DNA of 64,000 nt from Fratercula arctica (taxonomy: Eukaryota > Chordata > Aves > Charadriiformes > Alcidae). Location of the stretch: NCBI GenBank assembly GCA_947846985.1, contig CANTUZ010000001.1:182418955-182482954 (forward strand). Direction: 5' to 3'. How positions within the stretch are numbered: the stretch's first letter is position 1; each line of letters begins with the position of its first letter. Positions 50,701 to 64,000 of this stretch are shown piece by piece. Below the pieces are notes generated by a model. The model saw only the letters and a program-made list of their open reading frames with translations. It was not told where the DNA came from and made no database searches. Made by a program: the position numbers and the translations under genes.

Positions 50701-53700
50701 TCCTGAGCTCATAATGAGGAACTTAAATCCCAACTGCTCCAGTGTGCTGCTTGCCTTCTCATTTGACTTTGGCCAACACTGTGCAATAGCATCTCTGGTT
50801 TTGGAATATTAAGGCTTCACGAGTGTTATTTTACATCTTTTTGGACAAGGTTTTTGTCTGATACGCAGCACAGCCTGCAAAAATATATCCTCTAACATGC
50901 AGAATTCCAAAAAGTGTGGTAATATCTGTCTAATGCGACATCTGTCTAGCATTAAATCTGAAGAATTGGAACCATTTGTTTGATGAGCCATGTAACAAAG
51001 ACGAAAATTCATTCTTAGGATATCAATGGGGAACTTCTTTTTTTGTTTTAATGAAATGTGAGATGATTTCAACCAAAAATTATGTCTGCCAGCACATATA
51101 AGCCTCCGGGCAGCTTATAAAGTGTTTATAAAAACAAAGCATAGACTCATTAGAAGACTTTGGGGGTAAAATGCAAATAGCCTAAGATTTATATGCTGTT
51201 TAGCAATATACAGGTGTTCCCGATGAAAAGAACCAACAGAAAACTTGAGGGCATTTATTCAGACTACGTATTTCCTGCCAGACAATGGGTTGTTTGTCCT
51301 CATATTTTATTCACAAATAATTTGAGACCACAACTAGTGTGAGAGTTTTTGCTATAGAAATCACTAGGGAAGTGCAAAGTAGTCTCTCAGAGGTGCTAGA
51401 CATGGATTTCTAGAGGCCTTCCTCCATAGGCGACTGAGCAACCGATAACTATGTGTAAGGACCCTCCATGCCAACGCAGCAACACTGATCTCTGTGAAAT
51501 CATACCAGCTTGGATGGGATTCAATGAAGTAGACGATTTGGGCAAAAGGTTACTGGGAAAAAGAAGTACAACAAACACAGGAGAATATGTCAGTACTGGA
51601 GGCTGTTGTCAGACTTGACAGGGTTTTTACAGAGGTCAGGGCAAGCTGGCTGCAGGAAACGGTACATCTGAGGGAGATGGAGCATCCCGTAATGCATCTA
51701 GGCTGCTGCGAGACAGCAATATGACAGATGGGAACAGATGAAATTTGCCCACAGAATGGTAGTATTGACAGGTGGAAGTGCCAGTATTTTCTCCTTCAGA
51801 AAACAGTTAAAACTCACCCCCACAACCTATTTGGCTTTAGACACAAAGCTTAAAGGAAATTAATGGTGCTGTTTTACCACAATCCTTGCATTATACCAAC
51901 CACAGGAGGCTCTTTGGCTCAATGTAAAATTCCAAAACCAAGTTCTTCTTTGAAGATTCACGGAGATTTTTCTCTGTTTTCCTGTTAGTGTCAAATATAG
52001 TATGATCTTTCTTGCTTCTCTCAGCTGCCTCAAAGTATAACTAGCTGTTACATATCAGTAGTTTCCATTGGAGACCATGGTAATTTGTCATTATTTCTTT
52101 TGTTTATTCTATTAACAAAATAAACATCACTTGAACAGTAAAGATTACCTTTTGTTAGTGGCCCAGGAAAAAAAAAAGTCTTTATGTCAGACAGTTACAA
52201 ACCCAGGAGCCTAAATGTCTTGCTTATGTCTCCCATTATAACTGGGAAACTAAAACGTGTCTGTTAGAAACCGAATAATGCTTATTTATGACTCACCTCT
52301 AGGTTTTTTTGGTCCCATTGTTCTTATTTTATTTAGTACAATTAAAATACAAAGGACAATGACTATCCATAGCTTTCGGCACATTACCAATTATTTAAAA
52401 TACAAGTCCAACACAACAGAGCTCATGCAAAACAAAATTAAATTAACTTAGCCAGCTAGTAATTCAAAGCAGTAAAATATATCCTGTCCCATTCATTCCC
52501 TCAGTTCTTCCCCAAAAAGCCTTAGGAAATAGACAGTCTTTGTAGTATGCTTTAAAGGTCAAAAGATTGTGTTTGAAACTTTTCCTCTCTTTTGAACTGA
52601 GGGGACTCATGCTTGCATCCCTCTGGTGACACCAGGATTGGTTATGTCAGCATAATCTGAAAGAAAGAGTAAGGCAGAACTTAACAATACCTTAACATCC
52701 AGCCAAGATACCAGCAGCCAAAAATCACGGGACACAGATCTTACATGCTTACAGAAAAATATCATTACGCAAGCTCAGTCGATTGCTGGCTCAGTGCAAC
52801 TGGGCACAAAAATGATGGAGTCTGGGCAGGGGTCATTTAGTGGAAATAAATTCATACAGTGATTAGGGGCATAAGATTATTATTTTTTTTCAGTTTGGCT
52901 ACTGAAGCAAATGAAATTAAATACAGTTCCCCAAATTAGACAGTTCAGAACTAAACCAAAACTGTTTGCTTTTCACTTTGAACCCCAATGACCAAAATAA
53001 GAAAATGTCATAAGTCTTGATTTCAGTATAAAGTTGTTTCACATCAATTAAAAAGTATTTCGGCTTCATTTGAGGCATCCATATGAGAAAGGAAAGCCGT
53101 GGATGAAACTGAGGGGGCCTACAGAGCTGTGATGGAGGAGGCGAGACAGCAGCCTCCTTCCTCCTCGCTGCCTGGCTCGCTGCATCCCCCCCCTTGCATG
53201 GGGCATGGGAAGCACCATCCCAGCAGCGCACCCAGTTCCCAAACCAGCGGGGAATGCTCGTGCTGATCCTGATGTCACCACTTCATTTTGCATGAAACAA
53301 CTTTAAAAGCTACCAGCACAAGGCCTGGACTACAAACACCTTGCCTCTTCGGTGACTACCCAAAAGCCACAGGCTCTGGAGCCATCCTCTCTTGACCAGT
53401 ATTTCTGAAATGAGCCCATAGCAAGAGCAGGTATTTCCCGGGAGCCCCTTCATCGCTGCTTCCAGCGATTTTGCTTGTGTACCTACCGTGAAAACACTTT
53501 CTCTGGGCATGTATTGTTGGACTAGACTTTGCACATTTCACTTTGAAGCAACCTGCGTGGTACCTTGCTGTAGAAATCCCTACCCTAGACCGTGGTGGTG
53601 GAGTCCATTGCTGGGTTGGTGGGACTGGGATGTTCAGACCTCCTCAGGCAGAGGATAGAGCTGAAGCTGAGTTTTGCACAAACTCGATGAACATTCAAAT

Positions 53701-56700
53701 TGGTAGGTGACTGGGGAGGCCATCCTCTCAACAAACTCACACCTAGCCCTGAGGAAATAAATTTGCACTCATCTGCCCCTGAGGAAAGAAAAAAAAACCA
53801 ACAGCTTAAACAGCTCTGCAGATGTGGATTGAATTCAAGGATATTTTCAGGCCAAAAAAAATCACATTTTTCAGTGAATAATCTATTTGTTAGAAGTAAA
53901 CGGCCTAACCCTCATGGAGAGCCAGCTCTTTTCCTGCTGCTGGAATAAACAATTCCACTTTTTCCCTGGGGCAGGAATCACACCCACATGCTTCCAGGCT
54001 TCCTTCCTGAATTGCCTCCTCAGACAGCATCCATCTCTGATGAGAGAGGCCGCACCTGAGAGTGGTATCTGTAAATATGCCAAGGAACACCCACTCCCCT
54101 TCCACAGAGTGCCTCTTGTTGCACTCTGATCCCTAATAAGTGACCTGCCATGATCTGTGCCAAATTCAGTTTACAGTCCTGGCTGCCCATAGTGCTTCTG
54201 GATCAAACGCATGGGGCTAAAAGAAACCATGACCTCCTGGAAACATCTTGCAGTAGAAACATGAAACAGCTATCACGACCACTTCTGCGTGTTTATTTTT
54301 TAAGACTAAGGAAAGCAACTTCAGAGGCCCAGCCATGCTCTACTTGTGTTCTGCCTGTCTAAAGTCTGCTTAAGATTTCCTTACTAGGTGTCCTGTTTCT
54401 TCAGCTTTTTGCCTCACAAAATGTGCAGCTACTCCATTGCAAATAGGGATTCAGAGAATTAAGAAATGTGCATATACCCTTTCCTATCTCCCAAAGACAT
54501 TTCAAGAACAGTATTTTATTTGTAATACTGTGAGATCTTCAGGGAAAGCAAACAGAAACTGCAGAAACAGAGTGAACCCTGTGGACACACTTTTCAGAAA
54601 ATCTCCTTTTTCGTGCTACTGAGATGTCAGATCAGCAAAATATATTCTTTTTGTTAATAGCTGAGAAGCAGTGGGGAAACCAGGGACCAGATTCTTCTCA
54701 CAAGGTCGTGGATGTAAATCACAGCGAGCTTCAATGAAGTTGCACTCTTAACGTCAGACTCCCATCCTCTCACAGCAAGTCAGCGTTAACATGTCGTCCA
54801 GGACAGGTATAAGGGATTGCTGCTGTACATCACTCAGCATATGAATTTTCAGTGGGGGGAGAAAGAGTTTAGCTCTCCTCTGAAGTCAGTTTACATTCGT
54901 TGCTCTCTTAATTAAAGCAGGGTGTTATTTTCCCAGACTGAAGTGGATTAGAAGTACAATGGCTTCAGTGAAAGCTGAGAATAACTTCTCTGTGATGCAT
55001 TAGTAGGATGACAGAGGAATGAAAGGTTTAGTAGGCCTGCTTCTCAGAATTTGTTTACACATCCAAGAATAAAACGTTAAAACAGATTTAAAAGTCTATT
55101 GCCTGATAGAAAATTATGTCCCCAAAAGCATTTTCACCACAATGACAGTTAACCAAATATTGTATGACTTCCCACCCTTGGATGCAGAAAAGAAACAAAA
55201 ATTCTGTAAGTTCTCAATGTGGACAATTACTGTAAAGGATTTTTTTTTTTTGTTACTATTTTTTATTGCAGCAGAAAGAACAGCCGTGAAATGGTGCTCT
55301 TTTCCCACAGAAACTAGCACTGTCTGGGCTTCATACTTGATTTAGTAGTATCTATAGCAGTACCTATGGCAATGTATAGCCAAAGTTACGACAACTTAGT
55401 GTAAAAGAAAAGTCAATTAAATGTTTAATTTGGCACTTGTACCTAAATTACATGCCACGGCTATGCTTCAGTGGAGTATATACAGGAATTGGCTCAGGAT
55501 AGCTTCTGTTAAACAGCCACCTTTGCCAGGTTTAGTGACTCAATATTACTTATTTCCTGGCTAAGATTAACTTCTGATTTTATGGATATTTTTTGTTTCT
55601 CTACTCTAATCAGCACAGATAAACAATTTCAAGGATACAATCCTTTAGACCCTCCTCAGGCAAAATGGCCACTTAAGAAAACAGACGTTTTGCTGCAGTG
55701 AGGACTGAGTCCATGCTGACATAGCTCTGGCACAAGGACAGAAGTTAAAATAGTGGATAATTGTATTCAGGAAAATAGACTGGTAATTAAAGACATCCAA
55801 CCTTTTAATATTTTAGTTCTATACTTCAACTCCATGACATACTCCTCAACACTCAGTAAAGGATTTGGGCAACACTAGTGAGCTGCAAAAAGATTAATAC
55901 CAATCAGTCCTCTCTTGTGCAAACTTAGAGGTGTTTCCATGCCAGCGTTTTCTGATGGCCAGGAAACAGATTCTGCAGGACAGCTTCCTTTTGCCGACCA
56001 GCAGGAAATAATAGAATATTTTTATTGCTGCTGTGTTAAAATTTGACAGAGGCACTCTAAGAAGGTGGACAGATAATGATCTTTTTTCCCCTTCTTTCCA
56101 ATGTCTTTATTGCCAACTTTACCATGATGTGACTGAAGACTCATTTTAATAACTTGTGAAAAAGATCACTAGGGCTACAATTACAGGCGGTTTCATGCTG
56201 AACAAAGATTTTTTTGACAATCAAAATTAGATCAGCTGCCTGGGGAAATTTTCCACTATATTATTCATAACAGCTTCAAGTTCTGCCTGTTAGTGCCTTC
56301 ACTTGTAAGGACCCTTATTATCTTTAGCCCGGGATGTGTGCAGAAAGGCAGGCATTTATTACAAGAAGATATCTGGTTGGTTCATATTTTTAAAAGTGAA
56401 TAGTTAAACACTTAAAAAGTCTCGATCTCTCATGTTTACAGCAGATGTTGAACTACTACTCCTACAATGAGGCGCTATTAAACACCACTTACTCCATGAC
56501 CAACAGTTTGAAACAACCACATCAGTCTTTTTTTCCCCTGGTGACATGAAAACCTGCATTAAAGTATATAACATAGACAAAACTGAGTGGAAGTCCACTC
56601 ATTATCATTTGAGAGCAGATTTGAATTTGCATGTACAGGTACTTCTGTCTGGCATAAGCTTGCTGTCAATATAAAGCCTCAGCTTTCCTCCTTACCCATG

Positions 56701-59495
56701 CTGTTCTCTCCTCCTACAGTAGATAACATCTCTGTTTCACCTGCAATGGTCACATGAGGTGGTCTAGCCTTCCCCACAAAGAGAAAAAGCCTTCTTTTAC
56801 ATATCCATATCTCTTCTCCCTCTCTAAACTAGGCAGACCTTTGCTGACATAGCACCGGGCTTTTCCTTAGCTGGACTAAGGAAGGGATGGGGTGCTGCCA
56901 TACTGTCCTAGTCCTCAGACAGAAGGACTCAGATTGCCAAATTGCCTTTTTCTTCTCCTGTGTACTCTGCACAACCAGACTTTAATCACTTAATCCTCAA
57001 ACTCCTGGCAGACCATGATCCAGACAAATGCTTACCTCTTCTGTGCCTTCCTGATCTCCCTTGGGCCTTTCTCACAGCACTCTCACAGATAGCTTCCTCA
57101 GCTCTGCTTGGGAAGAAGTCACATCATGTCTTCTCCAAGCCCTGCTCTGTCTCCAGCTGAAGAAGCAGCTTGTCTTAGAAAATCCTCATTGCATTTCCTA
57201 GCAGGGCTTGTACTCCCTGAGTTGCTTCTTGGGAACAATCAACCACAGGCTCCTTAGTGGGTGCCGTTGCTACCATCATCCTCTGCCAGGAGAGCGCAGC
57301 CACAGTGTGCCCTCACAACCATGAGAAACACCTCAGTAAGGAAATTTAAAAGTACTCTATTCAAAAGCTTTTTTTTTAGTGCACATTTTAATTCAGTTCA
57401 ATACATATTATACTTTTAGGAAAAGTTTTGGTGAGGTTCGTGTCTTCTAGTTGAGGGGTTTGAAAGTTAGATGAATGGTTTGGATCAGGACAAGACTTCT
57501 AACGCTATGCTTCCTTGATAGTCATTGAGAGAAACAGGTACCTCCTGATGGTGAACCACTGCATGTGAAGAGAGGAGTCTAAAACTGGTCTCACAAATCG
57601 CCTTCTTGCTGTAGACACCTAAGGAGCCAAAGGTGACTGGTATGGATCCTGCAGAATAGCTTGGAAATATCCTTAGTTTCTTGCGAGGAATCCTTTGTTA
57701 ATTCTCTAAATCATCACAGAAAACAGTCATGGGAGTGAGCAGTGTGTCAGGTTAAGGGTAGGTGTAAGTGCAGCTGTACCAGGGTGGGCTACACATTTTG
57801 GCAAGCAAGCCTGGCAGTAGCCCCAGGTGCCAGGGTGGCTTCCTTACTAACTGCGGCTGGCCGAGGAAGGCTGAGCAGTGAGCCCATGTCAGCCCTCTGC
57901 AGAGCCCAGCCCTGCGCAGACATACAGTGAGATGAGCTGTGGCCCATTCCTTTAGCCTTAATCTCTACACCTCTATGGAAATCAGACATTTAAATACAAA
58001 ATTTTCTACTAGCTGAGAGTCTGGCCAGCAATCGTATTTCTAGGCATGAATGTCATGAGGAGCAACACCGCCTCTCTTATTAATCCCATGTTTATGGCTG
58101 CAGGGTTCACCAGCCTACCTGACATTGCTGTCAGCAGCAAATCCGCGCACATTGCGTTTTTCACCTGCCTTAGTGAGGGGGAGCACTGGTTATTGTCCAT
58201 TTGCTGTGAAGGAACCTAACTCTAGAAAAAGAGAAGATAATGGACCAAGATTAAACTGGAAATTTACACAGGCTCTGCCCACTCTAAAATTGACTAAAAT
58301 GAGGAAATGTTTAAAGAATTGTCATTTCTAAACTGCCATCACATCCAGAATATCCATATACAAACTCCTAATATTCTGTAACAGTCTGATTTTTACATTT
58401 TCCTATTTCTGCCTCATAAAAGTCTGTACTATAAAAAAATGGTGGTGTGTTCTTAACAGTAGACAGTTTCAGTCTTTGGATCTGCATTAATCCTTCAAGT
58501 TTCTCTCTCACGGTTTATTATGTCATCCAGATTTCACTCTGAACCATCTACTCTTTTCCATATGTTCTTAGCAGGAAATGTGCATGAATTTAGAAACACA
58601 GCAAGACATATGATATTCAATAATAAGAACATTTTGAAGAGACACAAAAGAAAAAATCCAAATGAAAGTTATAGCTGGCTTCCAGCCTCACTCAGTCAAA
58701 CAAGATATCCAATATTCCTTAATTTGAAACTTTTAGTTACGGTAAAAAATGTTTTTCTTTTCATTGATTTAGCTACATCTAAGATTTTACTGTGGATACA
58801 GTCTTAGAGGTGTTGCTTTATGTTTACTTACATCTAAGTTTTGTATTAATATCTAGAATAATGTGAGTTTTTTCTTAAGTTTTATGCAGACAGAAGTAAA
58901 CAAGGCTTTAAAGATAAGTCTTTTTATTTTGAGATTCAGTAAATATAGAGGTATGTGAGACATGAGATGCCACAGCTTGTTTTATGCATTACATTACAGA
59001 TGTTATGTATATATCAAATAACATGATGTAACTGTCTAGGAAAGCTAAATGTTATACACATGTCATATCAACAAGAAAACTGCAAACAATGTACAGGTAA
59101 TCGTCTGAACCCAGAAAAATTATTCCCAGATATTTTTCCCCTAAAGTGTGAACTAAATAAACTGCCACAGACCCTGAGCATTCCTCCCCTGTGACCCTGC
59201 ATGTAGGCAGACGATGGAAGAATAAGAAAATAAGAGGTTGCTACTGCAGAAAAAGGAAAGGAAAGGAAACCCCAGCCTCCAGAGCCTTGTATGTCCATGA
59301 AGCAGGGGTGAAGGCAGTGGAGAGTGGAATGGGAAAAGCAGAAAGGACAGATCAGGGGGGTTATACAAGCCAGAATTGCACCCCAAGTCAATCAGGAATG
59401 CTCCATAAGTCTGTTTAGCCTCATAAAGCTTGTTAAAAAGACAGTTTATTTGTTATCCATAAGAAAAAATTACAATCTTTAGAACAGGAAGTCAC
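50701..59495. other. Unique non-coding sequence, no gene seen
   Basis: About 8.8 kb without a recognised exon, RNA gene or repeat family. Short frames (mostly under 110 codons) show no domain signature. A C8 run lies near 53187. A GGAAA unit repeats three times near 59250-59270. T and A runs are short. Confidence 0.55.
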
Positions 59496-59513
59496 TTTTT
59501 TTTTTTTTTTTTT
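59496..59513. repeat. 18-base T run
   Basis: Eighteen consecutive T. It could be a mononucleotide microsatellite or the reverse-complemented poly(A) tail of an insertion read on the minus strand. No element body was recognised on either side. Confidence 0.9.
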
Positions 59514-60242
59514 AGGGAAACAAGATTGTTTTTTCCATTGTGTTTTGGTTTATTACCAGTGTGCAATGTTTTATTTTATACCCTTCTTCTCCAGGATGGT
59601 CAGTGTGTAGCATTAAACCCCTCCAAAAATATCAGTTCAGGGAGATGGTTTTAGCAGCGACTTTCTGTCTTTCCTTGGTGGTGGTGTGTCTCCACACAGG
59701 CAACAAGTTGCCCACTGATTTGGGCAATTTGCTCCAGGGTCTCTGTGGGATCCACAGTCTGGAGGGAGCAGGGAAGCTGAGGCAGAAGATATGGGTTGGA
59801 TCTTATGTATTCTACTTCACTGCCTGAAGAAATGAGGTGAGATTGGTTCTGTTGCATCATATGAGGATTTATCATGGGCATTAATGGTGCTACAGCTCTC
59901 TAGTTAGTAGGACCTGATGTTCGGCTGGGTGTTGTCAGCAGTGTCAGGCTGCACACCCTGTGTCCATGCTCCAGTCCTGGCTCATCCCTGCCCTCTGCCT
60001 CACGTGTTATCATCAGTATGAGATGCACAGGTCTGCCTCCACATGGGATAGAAAATAGCCACTTTTAGAACACTTTTAGAGCCTGCTAGGACCACTGGAG
60101 GCAAGACTTAACTGCTTCAGCTGGAGGAAGTGAAAATTATTTACAGAAAAATATTAAAATAATTAAAACTCTTAAAATTATTCACCGAAAGGACAATGCT
60201 TTTGTTTCAAGATCATAGACAGATAATGTTTATGATTGAGAC
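59514..60242. other. Unique non-coding sequence, no gene seen
   Basis: No recognisable exon, RNA gene or repeat was seen up to the hAT-like end. Confidence 0.5.
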
Positions 60243-60440
60243 CAGCAGTCCCCAAACTGTCTTCTGCAGACGGTCCTTGGTGGGCCATGAGTCAGTGGCA
60301 GACAACCGACCCACAGCACCCCGTCACCGTCACACTGCTGCAATGTGATGAGCGAAGTTCCGGGTGCTCTGACAGAGATTTTAAAAAGGTTTTTCCATCA
60401 CCTTTCCTTCGTGACTTGAAATTGGTTTGAGCCTCAAAAG
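60243..60440 (+). mobile_element. hAT-like DNA transposon end (non-autonomous, decayed)
   Basis: The block opens with CAGCAGTCCCCAAACTGT, followed by CTGCAGACGGTCCTTGGTGGGCC in diverged form. This resembles the CAG-N-GGTCCCCAAACTGTGG type of terminal inverted repeat of hAT/Charlie-group elements, after which GGTCCGCGGACC-type words commonly follow. It has several CpGs and CpG-decay sites. No transposase frame is present. The opposite terminus was not located, so the right edge is arbitrary. Confidence 0.45.
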
Positions 60441-62439
60441 GATGAGTCTATGTTAGCAGCAAATCAGAACCATATCCACTATTCCAGTCAGCAAAATATT
60501 TCTTTTTTCTTTTCCCCCCCCGCCTCTTATTAAATAAGTCTTATATTGCAGAGAAGGTGTCTCTCAAGTACATGCCTGTACAAAAATGCAGTGTGAGCTC
60601 AAGTTGAAATCTCCCGCAATGAAAAGTTTTTTGGACTGTGGTATGTAGAAAATTGTAATTTTTTCTGATGATATTTTTTGGTATTGTAATTGTGGAGCCT
60701 ATGTGTACCAGGTCTGTAATTTTAAGCCACCCATAGGCAAACATGGCAAGTCAGTACATGTATAAATCAATGGCTGTGACAGGTGTGGGCCACTGTAACA
60801 AATCTTCTATACTTTAAATTAGTCATAAATACATGCCTTTCACTAAGCAGCCTCTCACTCTCATAAAAAATAAGGTGACCATAGAAATCAGTTGCAATTT
60901 AATTTGGTATCTTAAAATGAAAGACATATGTAGACTCAGATCCCATTAGTGAATTCACCAAATAGCCCACTTTTTTTTTTTTTAATTGTTATGAAAAGAA
61001 GAAGAGGTTTCCATCTCAGGGGTGCAACCGCCATTGTTAAACTTTTTAGATTGTTTGGTTGGGTGTTTTTTTTTCCCTTTGCACATGGAGAATTTAAAGT
61101 TCAAATATTGCTCTGCATATGTCCTGGCAAGGCTGCCGAACAGCAAACACCCCCAAGTTCGGCCAGTGCTCCATTCCTCCGTTCCTCAGGGAGTTCCTGT
61201 TTCATGTGTTTTTCATTTTAAGTTCTGCCTCCTTGAATGCTATTTCCTCTCTTTCAGTTTTCACCAAGGTCAAAGAAATCTTTAGCAAACAAAAAATGTG
61301 AACATCCAGTCATCTACTGGAAATATGCCCATCCAGTGTCTAAATAATAAGTTAATATGTTCACGGAGCAGTCCTACATACACTAAGTGGAGCGCAGCAG
61401 AAACCTTCATCTGAGCACTTCATCATAGCTAAATAGAGAGTACTTATCAAACGAGGGCTCTTTTGTCTTGATTATGAGCTGCAGAGAAATCAGGTTAGCA
61501 GAAGTTAAAATTCTGGCAAACAAGACTCTCCCAAGCCCCCGAGGTAGGGGACAGAGCACAGACCTTCCCGGTTGGCCTTCACCAGCCTGTGGGGCAGAGC
61601 TACAGAGGCCCCTGTGCAGAGCAAAGAATGGTGGTAAGCAGTTGGAAAACCCAGCTACTGAAAATATGTCTCATATTTTGATAATTCTACATGAGAATTT
61701 TGGGGATTAACATTCCATAGAACCTACTCAGTGTGTTTTGGGGGATATCTGGTGAAAATTACCTACAAAAAGAAAAAATGTGATTGAATAATAAAATTTA
61801 CTAACTGGAGCCAGACGCACTGTCAAAGTTGCCTGAAAATCAAGAGAGTCACTAAGTAACAGGATTTGTTACAGGTGATGATAGGGGATACATTATTAAT
61901 GAGGATCAGCTGCCACTGCAGAGACAAATCCATATTTGGGGATTGAGCCAGTCAAGTGACTAACAGTTACTGATATTGCTTACAAATTTGGGCTTACTTT
62001 TTCATCAAAAGTCGAATTCAAACGCCAGCCTTTGTGTGACTCTATCAAGTTGGGTGTCTGAGCTCTGCGTGAGCTGTAAAGGGAGTCAGATGTAGAAGAT
62101 CTCCTGGACTACTGCCTCCAGTCTCCCCTAACTGCCTCGCTGTACCAGTTTCTGTAAACTGATAAGGTTCTGGCTTAACAGCATATTTGGGTAGATGGAT
62201 GGCTGTTCCAGAAAGGTATAGCTCTTCTGGTTAGGAACCTTCTAATTTCCAGTTGAAGTAATCTGTGTCACAACATGGCACTGGCACTTATCTTTGCTGG
62301 GGGTTCCCCACCTGGCACATTTGAGGACCACGTTTGTATTCTCCACAGGCACACCACATATTGTGTCATCCGGTAATCATATAGTCCGTTCTCAGCTCTT
62401 TTTTCAAAGTTTCCTGCTTGGGGAAAAAGTATGAGTCCT
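60441..62439. other. Unique non-coding sequence, no gene seen
   Basis: T and C runs near 60500-60525 and a T run near 60971-60982 are the only low-complexity features. No exon is recognised. The 3' end of the minus-strand LINE may extend left into about 62270-62440, where an open minus-strand frame continues without clear motifs. Confidence 0.5.
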
Positions 62440-63860
62440 GAAGTGCCTGACCTCACCTTTTTGAGTTATTCAGATTCATCCCATTTCTATTATTCCAGTC
62501 CTGAAGCTTATCCAATTCTTCCTGTATACTGTCCTCCTCCACGTTCACACTACATATTGCATTATCAGAAAATTTCATGAGCACAGTACTACTTTTTCTG
62601 CCAAAGTTGTTAAAAATGTTAAATAGGATCAGTCCCTAGACACATCTTGGAAGAACTCCACTAGTAACTTCCTTTCAGTTTGGTATTTCTCCTTTCAACA
62701 TGATCTTTAATTTTTTTCCACCTCACAATTCTTCTGCTAATCCAAATTTTCTCCAGTTTAACGAGCAATTTCCTATGCAGCCCTGTGTCTAAAGCTTTCC
62801 TGGTAACTGAGTTGCATCTCACTCTCTTACTAATAAAAATAATTTGTCGGGTTATTCGGACTAATCTACTCTCGCTAAAGTGAATGACATTTCATGTCAC
62901 TTCCATCTTCATGTCCTTATCTGTTTTTTCCTCCAATGTGTATTTTGAATTTTCACATATTCTTGAAGCCAGACCTGTGGTTGCCCAGGCTTTTCCTCTT
63001 TTTTACTTAAGTTCGATCCAATGCCTGCTTTTTCAAGGAAGAGCTATCATCTCTGGTAAACACATTCAAAATCCTTGTTAGCAGACTCACATTTTCTTAA
63101 ACGAGTTCTTTCATAGTTCTTCTAGGATGTGCCTCCACAGCAAGCTGACTCAGTCGCATTAATCTCTTTAGAGCTTGGCGTCCACCTTAGATGTGGTTTA
63201 TTCCATTTCCATTTTCATATTCCCATTAGCAACACAGTCTTGTTTAACATCATCATCCCTGTTGAAAACTGAGCCAAAGTATTCATCTTGGGGCCATATC
63301 TGTATTATCCCTAACTTCATCACCATCTTTGCTGTGCAGTGGCTATAAATCATCTTTTTGTTTGTGTGGCTAAAATAATCTCTATTTGATTTAGCTGTGT
63401 TTGAAAAATCCAAGTTAGCTTGTCTTTTGGCAATTCTCATTTTATCCATACATTTCCTGACCTCTAAGACTTAATCGCATCAGCTGAACATTACTCTCTT
63501 TTTCCATTCTTCATAGGATGTCTACTCATTCTGAATAGGTTATTTTTGAGCTGGGTAGTCGTCCAGCTTGGTCTAGATCCCTTCCCTTGATTTCAGTAGA
63601 GGCCCCAGGGAAATGTTGTACCTTTGTCATTCAGAAACTCCAGCTCTTTTACATTCAAGTCCATGAGTTTCCCAGTTCAGTGAACTGCATTTTTAAAACT
63701 GAAAATGGTAGCTTCACTTTCAAGTAGAACTATCTGTTTTTATCTTTACATTTAATTTAAAATTAATCAAGCCAAGGTCTCTTGGTCCTCGGTTTCTTGT
63801 ACAATCCATTCTCCTCCGGTGTCCAAAGTAGTAATGCAAACTGCATCTAATTGAATGATC
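62440..63860 (-). pseudogene. Decayed CR1/L3-clade LINE, reverse-transcriptase region (antisense)
   Basis: Read on the minus strand, the translation gives successive motifs of a CR1/L3-type non-LTR reverse transcriptase in the right order. At 63198-63449 an open frame contains KSNRDYFSHTNKK and DEYFGSVFN, the N-terminal LINE motifs usually seen as KGFWRYI-like and NAFFASVF. Around 62600-62659 comes GVLPRCV-stop-GLILFNIF, matching the palm motif GVPQGSVLGPILFNIF. At about 62557-62576, KFSDNA stands where the family has KFADDT, so the catalytic FADD box is degraded. At 62460-62520, LDKLQDW followed by GMNLNNSK matches the family's LDRLEEWA and MKFNVDKC. In-frame stops and frameshifts break it, so it is an inactive fragment. 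The first catalytic regions and the 5' endonuclease part were not confidently seen, and both outer edges are approximate. Confidence 0.82.
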
Positions 63861-64000
63861 TGTATCTGGTTTAAATTTTATTTGGTGAAAGAGACTGTCA
63901 GCTATTTGGGATACTAAAAGACTCTGACAGCAGTGCAATTCTTTGTAATACTTATAACTCTAATGGTACTGCAGAGATTTCTATGTAGAATCTGAGCTGG
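63861..64000. other. Window edge, possibly LINE 5' side
   Basis: This 140-base edge shows no separate feature. The LINE on the minus strand may continue into it. Confidence 0.3.

Overview
This window looks like non-coding nuclear DNA from an amniote vertebrate, most likely a bird. Nothing in it looks prokaryotic or viral in layout. There are no tightly packed reading frames, and the longest open frame is about 200 codons. The background is AT-rich and CpG-poor. The interspersed repeats are old and sparse: remnants resembling MIR, a CR1/L3-clade LINE, and a hAT-like end. One long-terminal-repeat-like block resembles avian endogenous retroviral LTRs. I saw no Alu, B1 or L1 elements. The bird assignment is an inference from repeat style and not a database result.

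I could not recognise any exon of a known protein-coding gene, nor any tRNA, rRNA or CRISPR array. The window is best read as part of a gene desert or a very large intron. From left to right: 1-19.8 kb is unique sequence with two MIR-like fragments, a 20-bp perfect palindrome (17356-17375) and homeodomain-site clusters. At 19.85-20.38 kb is the LTR-like block. At 26.76-27.48 kb is a segment that reads like a conserved enhancer, with octamer, E-box/CTCF-like and homeodomain motifs. At 29.69-29.95 kb is a small open frame of unknown origin carrying an in-frame 33-bp duplication. At 33.06-33.19 kb is a small CpG-rich patch. At 35.41-35.50 kb is a perfect 41-bp inverted repeat with a 5-nt loop, the most striking structure in the window. 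At 42.22-42.25 kb are two adjacent X-box-like (RFX) sites. At 46.53-46.57 kb is a canonical G-quadruplex motif. At 49.09-49.44 kb is a cluster of TTAATTAA-type sites. At 60.24-60.44 kb is a hAT-like end. At 62.44-63.86 kb is a decayed CR1/L3-clade LINE on the minus strand, identified from translated reverse-transcriptase motifs.

Since no genes are recognised, there is no pathway to describe. Any function here would most plausibly be cis-regulatory. Without a comparative alignment, all enhancer-type calls are low confidence.
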